This document shows positions 44,543-52,692 of a stretch of 64,000 bases of DNA, one piece after another. The DNA is from Planctomicrobium sp051466335 (GTDB lineage: Bacteria > Planctomycetota > Planctomycetia > Planctomycetales > Planctomycetaceae). The DNA is taken from contig NZ_CP195793.1 of NCBI RefSeq assembly GCF_051466335.1, forward strand, positions 62,001 to 126,000, given 5' to 3'. The notes under the pieces are model-generated. The model searched no databases. It worked only from the letters and a program-made list of their open reading frames with translations, and was not told where the DNA came from. Position numbers and translations under genes: made by a program. Numbering within the stretch: the first letter of the stretch is position 1; each line of letters opens with the position of its first letter.

Positions 44543-45491
44543 TGTCTATCCCCAGTAGCTCCCGGTAGAACGCTTTTCTGAAGTCTCCCACCGAGACAAA
44601 TGGTATGAACAGGAAGTGGAATGAAAGATGTCTATGCGAATATGCTTGGAAACGTGAGTTCAAAAGGTCTCGGATATTCTTACAGTACCCTCGATACTCT
44701 CGTTCGAAGTCATCGAATAATCCGTTTCTATCGGTTGCGAGTCGCTTGTACTGACTCCAATCCCAACCGATCAGGCACGAATGAATGATGTGGCATTCAT
44801 CAATCGCTGTTTCTCGATTCACCCATGCCGTTACACGTCGCTGGAAGTCCGCGTCGAGGTGTTTGAAGTGAGCTGTAACTAAGTTAAGCTCTTCATCTAA
44901 TCTGTTGAGTTCATAGATGTCCTTGACGCTTTCCATGGCATTGGTCATGGCAGATCCAATATCCTGATAGAGCTTTGCTTCTCCCAGGAAGACGTCAAGG
45001 TGTTCGTCTTTGTGGTCCCATTTGACATGAATGCCATCGGCACCTTTGATTTCATCCTTTGGGTTTGTTTTCAACTCCATCTTGCATACGACCTGAGGTG
45101 CCCCAAGAGCGGCTTCGAGGAGGAAAAATAGCAGCAGTTCTCCCACTTCTCCGGAATCTTTTAACTTGCGGAAGTAATCTCGTGCAATCATGAAGAGCTC
45201 CCCCTCATCTTCATCATAGTCCGACCGAGACTTTACAAGTGCTCTTCTTCTGGCGGAGAGGCAGAAGCTGACGACATGTTTTGCAAGGGCTTTTGCGAGC
45301 AAGTTGAATCGGGGCTCCTTGGTCGTCTGATCAAATCTCACGAAATGCAATGTTACATCGATATTGCTACCATCAATCGTGATCTTCTCGTCTAGCGGTG
45401 CAAGGCATTTGGTAAATCGCTTCTCGCATACCTCAAGATAGTCCTGAAGGGGAGGAAGGAGATTGGGAATCGGAACGGTTCCAGAAGTCAT
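44532..45491 (-). CDS. hamA: HamA (DUF1837) nuclease of a Hachiman system (319 aa)
   Basis: Effector nuclease of Hachiman. The DUF1837 core is seen as GELLLFFLLEAALGAPQVVC, then KMELKTNPKDEIKGADGIHV and LDVFLGEAKLYQDIGSAM. The Asp in GADGIH and E-x-K in GEAKLY are the candidate PD-(D/E)xK catalytic residues. In studied systems HamA degrades cell DNA when HamB signals infection. ATG 45491 overlaps the stop of the upstream gene (ATGA) and its end overlaps hamB, so all three are co-translated. Confidence 0.9.
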   Translation of the reverse strand: MTSGTVPIPNLLPPLQDYLEVCEKRFTKCLAPLDEKITIDGSNIDVTLHFVRFDQTTKEPRFNLLAKALAKHVVSFCLSARRRALVKSRSDYDEDEGELFMIARDYFRKLKDSGEVGELLLFFLLEAALGAPQVVCKMELKTNPKDEIKGADGIHVKWDHKDEHLDVFLGEAKLYQDIGSAMTNAMESVKDIYELNRLDEELNLVTAHFKHLDADFQRRVTAWVNRETAIDECHIIHSCLIGWDWSQYKRLATDRNGLFDDFEREYRGYCKNIRDLLNSRFQAYSHRHLSFHFLFIPFVSVGDFRKAFYRELLGIDIGQ

Positions 45492-46321
45492 TGGCCAGCA
45501 ACTCCTGATTTGTGGATCAAGTAGTTCACAAGAGTGGCAGAAATGCCGACGACTAGCATCGCCTCTTCACGTGTTGGATCGTTTCCCTCTTTGCCGTGCC
45601 GGGCATTCTCCGAAGCATATCCCCAGAGCTTCTCGACAGCGGAATCGATCGGTTTCGGAAACAATTCTGGGTGTTTCTTGATCAGTTGCCCCAAAGTAGG
45701 CTTGGAATCGCCTGCCGCGTCACGTACCACGCACTCAAGAGCAGCCATTCCATGTTGAATGGCACCTGATGTATCAGGAGAAGGTCGGCGAGAGAGATCT
45801 CGAATGGCTTCTCTCAACTCCGTAATAGCAGTTGGCTTCTCGGTTTGCGTTAGGTTTTCTTCGGAGAATTTTAAATACGCTTCGTAGCTATCTTCTCCAC
45901 GAGCAACAACCAGCCCATTGTCTAATTTCCAACCAATACCGAACTCAGCCATCACTTTACTGATCTGGATTTCAAATTCTCTTTGTTTGGGCGATTGTTT
46001 GTCGATGGAACATGCGGTTGGCGAGGAAAGATGACGGTAGATTGCCTCGACGATGTCATAGACACGATACCAATGGCTATTTTCAACAAGCCATTCTACT
46101 TCTCCCCACACGTTGGGGTAAGGAGACCAATTGTTGGGGTCTGGCCGCTTACGCAACACGCTGCAAACGATTTCCCTCAGATCGTAGGGTTCGATAGCGC
46201 CTTCGCTTTTTGCTATCATCAAAACGGCATGACGGAAGTCCTCTGGAGCGTCTTCCCAGATTGTGATCGGAGGATTGCTGACATGAAATCCATGTCTGCT
46301 TGAAAAGGAGTCGCTTGGCAC
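45488..46321 (-). CDS. AbiJ-NTD4/HEPN-like accessory protein of the Hachiman operon (277 aa)
   Basis: N-terminal ~110 residues (SFSSRHGFHVSNPPITIWED, then APEDFRHAVLMIA) resemble the AbiJ N-terminal domain 4 found in abortive-infection proteins. The C-terminal ~90 residues (AALECVVRDAAGDSKPTLGQ, then KLWGYASENARHGKEG) look like a HEPN-type domain with an R-H pair (NARHG). GTG 46321 is proposed as the start, with AAAGGG 7 nt before it; a TTG at 46360 is open too. It overlaps hamA by 4 nt. It may be a companion effector or regulator of Hachiman. Domain names are from memory and moderately sure. Confidence 0.75.
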   Translation of the reverse strand: MPSDSFSSRHGFHVSNPPITIWEDAPEDFRHAVLMIAKSEGAIEPYDLREIVCSVLRKRPDPNNWSPYPNVWGEVEWLVENSHWYRVYDIVEAIYRHLSSPTACSIDKQSPKQREFEIQISKVMAEFGIGWKLDNGLVVARGEDSYEAYLKFSEENLTQTEKPTAITELREAIRDLSRRPSPDTSGAIQHGMAALECVVRDAAGDSKPTLGQLIKKHPELFPKPIDSAVEKLWGYASENARHGKEGNDPTREEAMLVVGISATLVNYLIHKSGVAGQ

Positions 46322-46346
46322 CTCTGGGCCCTTTATAGTTGTGGCA

Positions 46347-46709
46347 TTACCTAATGCCAAACATGTCTTTGCAGGTCTGGATCAAAACAGCTTTGACCAC
46401 TTCAAACGGAACCGAAGCCGCTTGTCCTTTAAGTTTTGCCATAGTCTTGTTCCAAATCGTGCCGTTCCGGGCAGCGTCAAGAAATTCATGACCGGACCAG
46501 GTAAGAGATCTGGCAGCCCAGCAAAAACCTGAACTGGAAGAGAGATTGTTTCCTTCAAGCAAACCAGCTTCGTGAAGAAGCTTCACGTGATAACTCACCT
46601 CGACTGGGTCGTGCTGCGGAATGCTCAAGTTGACCCAGCCGCGAGGATCGTCCCCACTTGCTTCAACCGCCAGGAGGATATCTCTGACCAATTCCATGTC
46701 CCGCTTCAT
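46347..46709 (-). CDS. DUF2513-like protein (120 aa)
   Basis: MKRDMELVRDILLAVEASGD, then VSYHVKLLHEAGLLEG, then RSLTWSGHEFLDAARNGTIW: this is the DUF2513 pattern, common in prophages and defence islands, with a winged-helix look suggesting DNA binding. It ends 26 nt before the proposed start of the AbiJ-like gene, so it may head the Hachiman operon and regulate it. Confidence 0.85.
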   Translation of the reverse strand: MKRDMELVRDILLAVEASGDDPRGWVNLSIPQHDPVEVSYHVKLLHEAGLLEGNNLSSSSGFCWAARSLTWSGHEFLDAARNGTIWNKTMAKLKGQAASVPFEVVKAVLIQTCKDMFGIR

Positions 46710-46860
46710 CGTTTGCCCATCTTTCTTTTTAACGACGCTTGATCCAAGACGAAGCAGTAATTGCCCCTTGTTCCTTCCCGGTCTCCTCAGCCAAGCCCAC
46801 TGCTCGATTCGTCAATCTAAACAGAAAAAACGTAGATGGTCAGCCGCCCTGGAGAAGCAA

Positions 46861-47394
46861 TCAGATTTTATTTATCTTGAGAAGTCGATCGAAGATCAGG
46901 CGAATGAGTTCCTGCTTTCGGTGAGAGTTTGTTTGCAATCGATCTCGAATTTGGTCGATCGTGAGCCACTCGTGATTAAACAGTTCGGCATGGTTCAAAA
47001 TCACTGGAGTCGATATAGGCAATTTGATCAAAGCCCCATAATAGGACTTGCCTCTCATGCCGAGAATCGAGTGTTGTATGTCTCGCTCTCCTTTTTGTTC
47101 CGGTATCACTTTTCGACCTATCCATGTGGAACGACGATAATGGACCTTTTCCTCGGCCAATCCAAGTTCAGCGTTTAAACCGCGTAATGCAGCTACCTCA
47201 ACGGACTCTCCTGGCTCAATACCTTCCTGCAGGAACATCCAGGCCTGCGGCTTTGAAGAAGGGCAAACCAAGAGGAACTTGTCCGCGTCGGTTGCCTCAA
47301 TGAGACACATGACTACCGGTCGGAACCCCATCACACGGTCTCGCATGCGACGGTCGTAAACGGCCCGAGCTGCGATTTTAATCCAGTCAAGCAT
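46861..47394 (-). CDS. NUDIX-like hydrolase with degenerate box (177 aa)
   Basis: NUDIX fold: VVMCLIEATDADKFLLVCPS, then WMFLQEGIEPGESVEVAALR and GLNAELGL. The consensus G-x5-E-x7-R-E-x2-E-E-x-G reads here with R-G for R-E and A-E for E-E, so some metal-binding Glu are missing while one remains. ATG 47394 (GGAG 7 nt upstream) overlaps the RelA/SpoT-like gene by 8 nt. The C-terminal half (VILNHAELFNHEWLTIDQIR) follows usual NUDIX topology. It may act on nucleotides made by its partner, or be an inactive binding protein. Confidence 0.8.
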   Translation of the reverse strand: MLDWIKIAARAVYDRRMRDRVMGFRPVVMCLIEATDADKFLLVCPSSKPQAWMFLQEGIEPGESVEVAALRGLNAELGLAEEKVHYRRSTWIGRKVIPEQKGERDIQHSILGMRGKSYYGALIKLPISTPVILNHAELFNHEWLTIDQIRDRLQTNSHRKQELIRLIFDRLLKINKI

Positions 47395-48016
47395 CGGCTT
47401 CTCCATCTTCTGGCTTCTTGAGCAGTTTCTCGTATAGCTCATTCACAGCACGATCGGCCCCCCATGCCTGGGCCGCGATGTACGCAGTCAATTTCTTCTC
47501 CTCAATGTCGAGCCGGGATAACTGCTTATAGCCGATCTTGTGATTGGTTTCCGACCATGCGTACTGGAAAAGCGTCTTAATCTGCAGCTCAAAGAACCGT
47601 ATCGGCGGGTCTTGAGTGAGAGGACTCCATACGTCCGTTGGAATGAACAGTATGAAGTGTCGTCCGATATAGCCAAACTCGTAATTCGATTCTGGCTGGA
47701 GCAACTTCTTCTCAATGGAGGAGAAACTGTCCTGTATGATAGATTCGATAACAGCCACATCTGCAAGAAATCGAGTAGTGACCAAGGCACCGATCTGATC
47801 TTGAATCTGGTTGAGGGGATCAGAGTATCTCGGAGTTTCACCATTCTTGCGACCTGCCTTTTCCAGAAAGCTCTCCATTCCTTTCGGGCGGGTCTTGACG
47901 CTGCATACCCCGGAATGCTGTCCAAGGACTTCTTCAAGGAATTCTTCGATTCCCTTCGCAGCAGGGGTCAAGAAGTTGCGAAACCGTTGCGTGTACTCTT
48001 CCTGTAAGGTAGTCAT
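47387..48016 (-). CDS. RelA/SpoT-like nucleotide pyrophosphokinase (209 aa)
   Basis: Stand-alone synthetase domain of the (p)ppGpp-synthetase family. SVKTRPKGMESFLEKAGRK supplies the R-x-K...S...K ATP-binding pattern (~40-57). DQIGALVTTRF replaces the normal D-x-x-G-x-R, the Arg being displaced. GYIGRHFILFIP is the G-loop region, and FELQIKTLFQYAWSETNHKIG has the catalytic Glu in E-x-Q-I-x-T. No hydrolase or ACT domain. Such short synthetases act as toxins (toxSAS, CapRel) or as alarmone enzymes. It overlaps both neighbours (4 nt upstream, 8 nt downstream), so it is part of a fixed three-gene cassette. Confidence 0.85.
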   Translation of the reverse strand: MTTLQEEYTQRFRNFLTPAAKGIEEFLEEVLGQHSGVCSVKTRPKGMESFLEKAGRKNGETPRYSDPLNQIQDQIGALVTTRFLADVAVIESIIQDSFSSIEKKLLQPESNYEFGYIGRHFILFIPTDVWSPLTQDPPIRFFELQIKTLFQYAWSETNHKIGYKQLSRLDIEEKKLTAYIAAQAWGADRAVNELYEKLLKKPEDGEADA

Positions 48017-49035
48017 GGCCTACCTTTCTTGAATCTCATGTCCGCTATGACACTCTGAGTCTTAAACAAGATTTCCCCGGTCATTGCGTCCATGACCTTT
48101 TCTTCGAATACTTTCTCGAATTCTGTCGACGGAGCCGAAAGGATTGCCCCATTTTTCAGTTCGACGGATTTAAATGACAACACTTCCGAGAAAGAGGTTT
48201 TGTCGAAGAGGAATTCCTCATTGAAGAGGTGATCAGTCTTTGCCTTTTCTTTTAGGGCTCCGGTCGCTTCAACCGAAAGTGCGTACTTTTTTGCGATCGA
48301 ACGGGGGCTGACCTTTTTGCCCGACAAGTTCGGTAACAAGCGTGCCAGAGATCCAAGCTCACTTTTGACGGCTGGGCTAGTCGCCCCTTTAACCGCTTCC
48401 TTGATCATCTTCGCAAGTCGTGTCGATCCGACTCTCGGAGTTGTCAGGCAATTCGAGAGCAGGAACTCGATCACCCAGTAATCCGAAGCAGAGCGAATCA
48501 TGTCTGCATTGAGTTGATGATCGACGACATGCCCATCCCAGTAACCTGACTCGGGGGCGGCATGCTCATAGAGAGCGGCTTTGTACTTCTTGGAATTCTT
48601 CATGAACACCTTCTCCAGGTATTCGACGTTGAGGCCTGTTTCGTTTTCTTCGGCCAGAATCCCGACATCAGCAGGAAAGCGAGAGACAACGGTCCGAATG
48701 CTTCCTCCTTCTTCACCCCGTACCAAGAAAAGCAATCCCATGCCAGAGGTTCCGTCCGTGACACCCTGAAGCCGTTGTGCGAGCTTAAGGCCCTTGTGCT
48801 GGTGGGGTTGCGTCGCATAACTGGTAATTAGCTCACGAGCCTCGTTCGTTTGGTCTGCCGAAGTGAAGGAAATTGCCGTCGTACATTCTCTTTGTGCCTT
48901 TTGGTAGACGCCGGCAAGCATATCATAGAGCTTGCCCGACAATGGCACCGTCGTTCCGCGAATCACAGAACGATCCTTCTCTGGAACATTCTTTCCATGG
49001 TGGACCAAGTAACTATGTAGATGGGTTATTGACAT
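48013..49035 (-). CDS. Unrecognised protein, first gene of the RelA/SpoT-NUDIX cassette (340 aa)
   Basis: I do not recognise this family. A mixed alpha/beta N-terminal ~150 residues (GTSGMGLLFLVRGEEGGSI, then VVSRFPADVGILAEEN), a central segment (YLEKVFMKNSKKYKAALYEH and SDYWVIEFLLSNCLTT) and a C-terminal part with VELKNGAILSAPSTEFEKVF and a basic end. The layout faintly recalls nucleoid-associated YejK/NdpA proteins, but I would not assign it. ATG 49035 overlaps the HsdR fragment by 10 nt, and its stop overlaps the RelA/SpoT start (ATGA). Probably a sensor or scaffold for the cassette. Confidence 0.75.
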   Translation of the reverse strand: MSITHLHSYLVHHGKNVPEKDRSVIRGTTVPLSGKLYDMLAGVYQKAQRECTTAISFTSADQTNEARELITSYATQPHQHKGLKLAQRLQGVTDGTSGMGLLFLVRGEEGGSIRTVVSRFPADVGILAEENETGLNVEYLEKVFMKNSKKYKAALYEHAAPESGYWDGHVVDHQLNADMIRSASDYWVIEFLLSNCLTTPRVGSTRLAKMIKEAVKGATSPAVKSELGSLARLLPNLSGKKVSPRSIAKKYALSVEATGALKEKAKTDHLFNEEFLFDKTSFSEVLSFKSVELKNGAILSAPSTEFEKVFEEKVMDAMTGEILFKTQSVIADMRFKKGRP

Positions 49036-49634
49036 GGATATAGATCCCATTTAAATAGACGCTGGACGGGGAAGTGAAACCGTCGTTCGAAGTTTGCCAA
49101 AGCCATACTCTGGCATCGATGAGCTTTAAGGATTGATTCAATAGCTCGGTTAATCGCGATTCGTTGATAGTACCTGGGAATCTTCCTCAAGTTTCGGAAG
49201 TCTGAGACCAGTGGTGTATCTGCTATGGTTTCTGAGAGAGCCTGACCCTGTCGGTATCGGAGCCACAACTCATTCGGGCCGGGGAACTTTTCACCATCTT
49301 TCTCTCGAGCCGTGAAAAGGTCGTACTCTATGATGTTGGCGGCGTACGCGAACCTCAGGCCCATGATGGCTGTACCGTCATTGGCCTGTTCCAGTCCGTC
49401 CTCGCCTGATCGTATGTTCGATTTGGCCTCAACCACTGCCAGTGTGATGTCCCTGGCGCATCGGAGTAAGAAGTCTGAGAACTTCCTGATGAACCGCCTG
49501 GGTTTTCTGGCGGAGACGATTATGCGTCCATCCGTAAAAGCGGATTGTTCGCTGTAGAAATGCTGACCGCCGTCCCAGCCGGATGATTCCAGCTTGGGGC
49601 GAACGAGAACACGGCAGGTGTCAGCTACGATCAT
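49026..49634 (-). pseudogene. hsdR: Truncated type I restriction subunit HsdR, N-terminal nuclease part (202 aa)
   Basis: ADTCRVLVRPKLESSGWDGG, then FTDGRIIVSARKPRRFIRKF and ITLAVVEAKSNIRSGEDGLE, then FAYAANIIEYDLFTARE and IPRYYQRIAINRAIESIL are the N-terminal domain of type I HsdR, including the E-A-K of the nuclease site. Intact HsdR continues into the helicase Walker motif straight after this point; here 37 unrelated residues follow to a stop inside the start of the next gene. No hsdM or hsdS is in view. It looks like a deletion that fused the hsdR promoter and head to the RelA/SpoT cassette. Confidence 0.8.
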
Positions 49635-49967
49635 GGCCCGACTTTAAGATGAGCTCGAACGATGATGCCCTACTCCTTTTACAGAACCATAGGTAGTCGC
49701 ATCCAGCCCGATCCATCTTTTTATATATGATAAGGTTACGGATCACAATTGTTCCAATCGACGATGGGAGTGGGAGAAATTGGGATGAAAGAAGCCTTAC
49801 AATTGCGGTAATTGCATGAATAGTACTTAGATTTCATCTCCTGCAATCTTGGTGAGTTCTATCAGGAACAGGTTGAAACAGAGACGCTTGTACCACTCTT
49901 CTTTGAACCAAGTACCTTCCACCTCCCCAGCCAAAGATGAGAACATTCTCACTTCCTACGGTTCGGC
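49635..49967. other. Intergenic region upstream of the defence island
   Basis: 333 nt, AT-richer than its surroundings (TTTTTATATATGATAAGG near 49715), probably holding the promoter for the minus-strand defence genes. No gene seen. Confidence 0.5.
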
Positions 49968-50402
49968 TTATACCGTGCCAAAGCGGTCGTCCCAGGGATT
50001 GACGAGCATCACGCCGGTGGCTTCAAAGTCCGCAACGTTGCGGGTCATCAGGTGCAGGCCGTGCCGCAACGCGGTGGCAGCAATCAGGCCATCGACTGCT
50101 GGGATCTGCTTTCCTTTTCGCTCCGCCTTGGCTGTCACCTCCCCCCAGATGACGGCCGTCTCTGTATCGATAGGCAGGATGCGTTCGTGCGCGGTCAGAA
50201 CGAGTTGTTCCAGCCAAACTGACAGCGATCGCTTTTTCGCACTCGCATTGAGCTTGTCAATTCCCTTGCGTAGCTCGCCAATAGTCAGCACGCTGAGATA
50301 GATCTCTTCCACCAGCAGTGTCTCAAACCGCTCTCTTACCAGAGGATTCCCTTGGCGACGCTGGACCTCGGAGAGAATACACGTGTCCACCAGAGTTCTC
50401 AC
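49968..50402 (-). CDS. vapC: VapC/FitB-like PIN toxin (144 aa)
   Basis: PIN-domain ribonuclease: MRTLVDTCILSEVQRRQGNP (first Asp, D6), then LSVLTIGELRKGIDKL (Glu), then IPAVDGLIAATALRHGLHLM and TRNVADFEATGVMLVNPW (two late Asp). The TxNVADFxxxGVxxxNPW end is characteristic of the FitB-like VapC group. The start overlaps the antitoxin stop by 4 nt. All acidic residues intact. Confidence 0.92.
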   Translation of the reverse strand: MRTLVDTCILSEVQRRQGNPLVRERFETLLVEEIYLSVLTIGELRKGIDKLNASAKKRSLSVWLEQLVLTAHERILPIDTETAVIWGEVTAKAERKGKQIPAVDGLIAATALRHGLHLMTRNVADFEATGVMLVNPWDDRFGTV

Positions 50403-50644
50403 AGCTCCAGCTCCCGGCTGCTGGACGTGTCACGCTTCAGATCGAGCCCTTCCAGGCTGGGGCCACTCAGGATCAGTTCCTTGAGGCTGGGGCGGGTTCC
50501 GATCAGTCGCAGGTACTCGTCGCCGTCCAGAACAACATACTGGCGATTGCGACGGGTAATGATCTGGGCTTCCTGCTCAGCACGATTGAGCACTTCGCTC
50601 AACCGGCTTTTGGCCTCCGCGATGCTCCACTCAGAATGAGACAT
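50399..50644 (-). CDS. Phd/YefM-type antitoxin (81 aa)
   Basis: MSHSEWSIAEAKSRLSEVLN, then ITRRNRQYVVLDGDEYLRL is the Phd/YefM DNA-binding fold; the C-terminal part (SLKELILSGPSLEGLDLKR) is the toxin-binding tail. ATG 50644 has GGGGGGAG 5 nt upstream; a GTG two codons earlier has none. First gene of the pair with the VapC toxin. Confidence 0.9.
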   Translation of the reverse strand: MSHSEWSIAEAKSRLSEVLNRAEQEAQIITRRNRQYVVLDGDEYLRLIGTRPSLKELILSGPSLEGLDLKRDTSSSRELEL

Positions 50645-50712
50645 GTGCACTCCCCCCTAAACTAGTCCAACTAGTCAAATTGTCTCACGAAACCGACCGG
50701 GTGTCAAGAACT

Positions 50713-51105
50713 TCAGTATACGCTGGGCAACAGCAACGTCCAATGCCTGCCATCGTTCTGAGCCCAGACGTCGATTTCATCGAGCGGGAAGTCAGTGAAC
50801 GGGATCGCTTGCTGGATGAATTCCGGTTCGCCCGTGTCCGGGATGGCTGTGAGCAACGCGGAATGGTCTGGTTTAACGGCCAGCTTCCAGAAGTGCATGA
50901 GGCTGATTCGGTCATCCTTCCGGGCCGCCTTTCGAAACTCGTCGCTGGCCAGATGCGAAGCAATGGCATCGATCAGCCAGTACGCTCCACCATTCTCTGC
51001 CAGATATTGAATTCCTTCGGTGTAGATGACAGCCCGATTGAAGCTATGCCGGAACCACTGTGCCGATCCGGTAAACTGGGCCAGTTCAGTACGGAGCGGG
51101 TTCAT
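50713..51105 (-). CDS. DUF6876-like protein, copy 2 (130 aa)
   Basis: Close paralogue of the protein at 5424-5810: same QFTGSxQWFRHSFNRAVIY start, AYWLIDAIASHLAS and LMHFWKLAVKPD blocks and FTDFPLDEIDVWAQ end. The start is uncertain; ATG 51105 lies inside the end of the preceding gene (20-nt overlap), so translation is probably coupled. In copy 1 the two genes are 89 nt apart instead. Function unknown. Confidence 0.85.
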   Translation of the reverse strand: MNPLRTELAQFTGSAQWFRHSFNRAVIYTEGIQYLAENGGAYWLIDAIASHLASDEFRKAARKDDRISLMHFWKLAVKPDHSALLTAIPDTGEPEFIQQAIPFTDFPLDEIDVWAQNDGRHWTLLLPSVY

Positions 51106-51400
51106 CTGGACCATCGGAGTGGGTAGCTTCGCGGTCACCTGCTCTCAGTTCCTGAACCTTGCCAAACGCCTGTTGAGCGAGAAATGCGACCCGCAGTAGA
51201 TCGTCGGCCGGGATCTTGTTCGTGTCGTGATAACCGCTCTCATCCTTGAACGTGCGGACGAGTTCAGCGTTGTACCACGCTCCGCGTTCTCCCTGATTTC
51301 GCCAGATGACACATTTGAGGTTTCCCTGACGCAGTGTGGCAGCAGGGCCGTTGTGATGGGCAGGCGTGGATTCTTTTGCTTGAGGTTGCGATCGTTTGGG
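51086..51400 (-). CDS. Third member of the small paralogue family (104 aa)
   Basis: Same family as 2021-2317 and 4978-5334, closest to the latter: PAATLRQGNLKCVIWRNQGE, then WYNAELVRTFKDESGYHDTN and DDLLRVAFLAQQAFGKVQEL, ending DEPAPY. AAGGAGAAC precedes ATG 51400. Coupled to the DUF6876-like gene. Its presence next to transposase genes suggests the module was moved or duplicated here. Confidence 0.8.
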   Translation of the reverse strand, partial: PKRSQPQAKESTPAHHNGPAATLRQGNLKCVIWRNQGERGAWYNAELVRTFKDESGYHDTNKIPADDLLRVAFLAQQAFGKVQELRAGDREATHSDGPDEPAPY

Positions 51401-51490
51401 CATGGCTGTTCTCCTTGTTCCCGAATCCCATGCCACGATTCCCCTGCAACTGTCAAGAAGTCACTCCTGACGAACTCTGACGGTCAATCC

Positions 51491-52552
51491 TTAAGCCGCC
51501 TTCCTCTCAAATCCCTGCACCAATCCGCCGACGTAGGACTTCACCCGAATCTGGTCGAGTTGGACTGTTTCGACCTGTTCCGGCTCGTTGCGGACTGGCG
51601 GAAGGTGATCCCGGACCATACTGGAACGGGTCGTGTTGTAATACTCGGTAAATTCTGTCAGCAGATGGTCCAGATGCCGTTTGCCGAAAATAATGAACTT
51701 ACGAAGACACTCATTTTTTAGCGTGAAAATCGCCCTCTCACAGCGTCCGTTTAAATTCGGGCTGGCCTTGGGCAATTTGTTGGTCCGCACACCGTGCTGC
51801 TTGAGTTTTTCCACGAATTCCTTCGTGAACTTCGTGTCCTGATCGTGCATCACGATCGATGGCGTTTCGTCACGGCTGAACGTTTGATCGATGAACCGAC
51901 CGGTCTGCTCTGTCACCCAGGCCGAATTCGGATATTGCGTGGATTCCGAAACGATGATTTCCCGGGTGGTCATACACAGCCAGACCAGAACATACATCTC
52001 CTGGAAACCGCGTGTGGTGACCGTTTTCACGCTAAAGAAGTCAACGGCCCACAATGTCTTCGCATGCCTCTCGATGAAGTTGTCCCAGCTGTCGGATGTC
52101 CGATCTGGACCGGGGACAATGCCCTCCTCCTTCAGAATGTTGCGGACCGTTTGACGGCTGATTTTCTTGATACCGAGCTTTCGGAGTTCGCCGATGATCC
52201 GCGTATAGCCAAAACCGGTCGCCTTGGCGATCTGGATCACCAGCTCACGCAGTTCTCTCGGCTTCCGCTGACCGCCTTTGGGGTTCTTCTTTCGCTTGGG
52301 CTCCCCCTCCTCCCGCAGCCAACGGTAAAACGTCGATGGGCTGACGATCGTCAGCAGCGATTCGATGGCCCGTCCCAGTTGCTTCCCCAGTGCCAGCAGC
52401 CGTTCCCGCTCATGCGGCTTTGTATGCACCTGTCCGGGAATGCGTGCCCGCAGGATCTTGTTTTCTTCCTTGAGGAACTCAACATACCGGGCCAACTCAC
52501 GGTCCGTCACAGAGGCAATGAGGGCCAGCAAGGGGTGGAAAATCGCCGTCAT
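51491..52552 (-). CDS. DDE integrase-core transposase (353 aa)
   Basis: IS3/IS481-like transposase. N-terminal helices, then an HTH-like part (GFGYTRIIGELRKLG, then ISRQTVRNILKEEG) and an rve catalytic core: Asp in TLWAVDFFSVKT, Asp in IVMHDQDTKFTKEF and Glu in NLNGRCERAIFTLKNE, about 35 residues after the second Asp (D,D35E). It appears full length and in one frame. Terminal inverted repeats could not be found by eye, so the IS boundaries are open. Confidence 0.88.
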   Translation of the reverse strand: MTAIFHPLLALIASVTDRELARYVEFLKEENKILRARIPGQVHTKPHERERLLALGKQLGRAIESLLTIVSPSTFYRWLREEGEPKRKKNPKGGQRKPRELRELVIQIAKATGFGYTRIIGELRKLGIKKISRQTVRNILKEEGIVPGPDRTSDSWDNFIERHAKTLWAVDFFSVKTVTTRGFQEMYVLVWLCMTTREIIVSESTQYPNSAWVTEQTGRFIDQTFSRDETPSIVMHDQDTKFTKEFVEKLKQHGVRTNKLPKASPNLNGRCERAIFTLKNECLRKFIIFGKRHLDHLLTEFTEYYNTTRSSMVRDHLPPVRNEPEQVETVQLDQIRVKSYVGGLVQGFERKAA

Positions 52553-52692
52553 TTCGGTATTGTCTCAATCTGTAATCTGGACTGGATTTGCAGTTTGTTT
52601 GTACAGCGCCTCGTTCCTGAAAACAGCAGCTACGAATCGCTTAAACACGTTGATTTGAAGACCCCGGAAACAGGTGTCGTTACAAACAGAAA

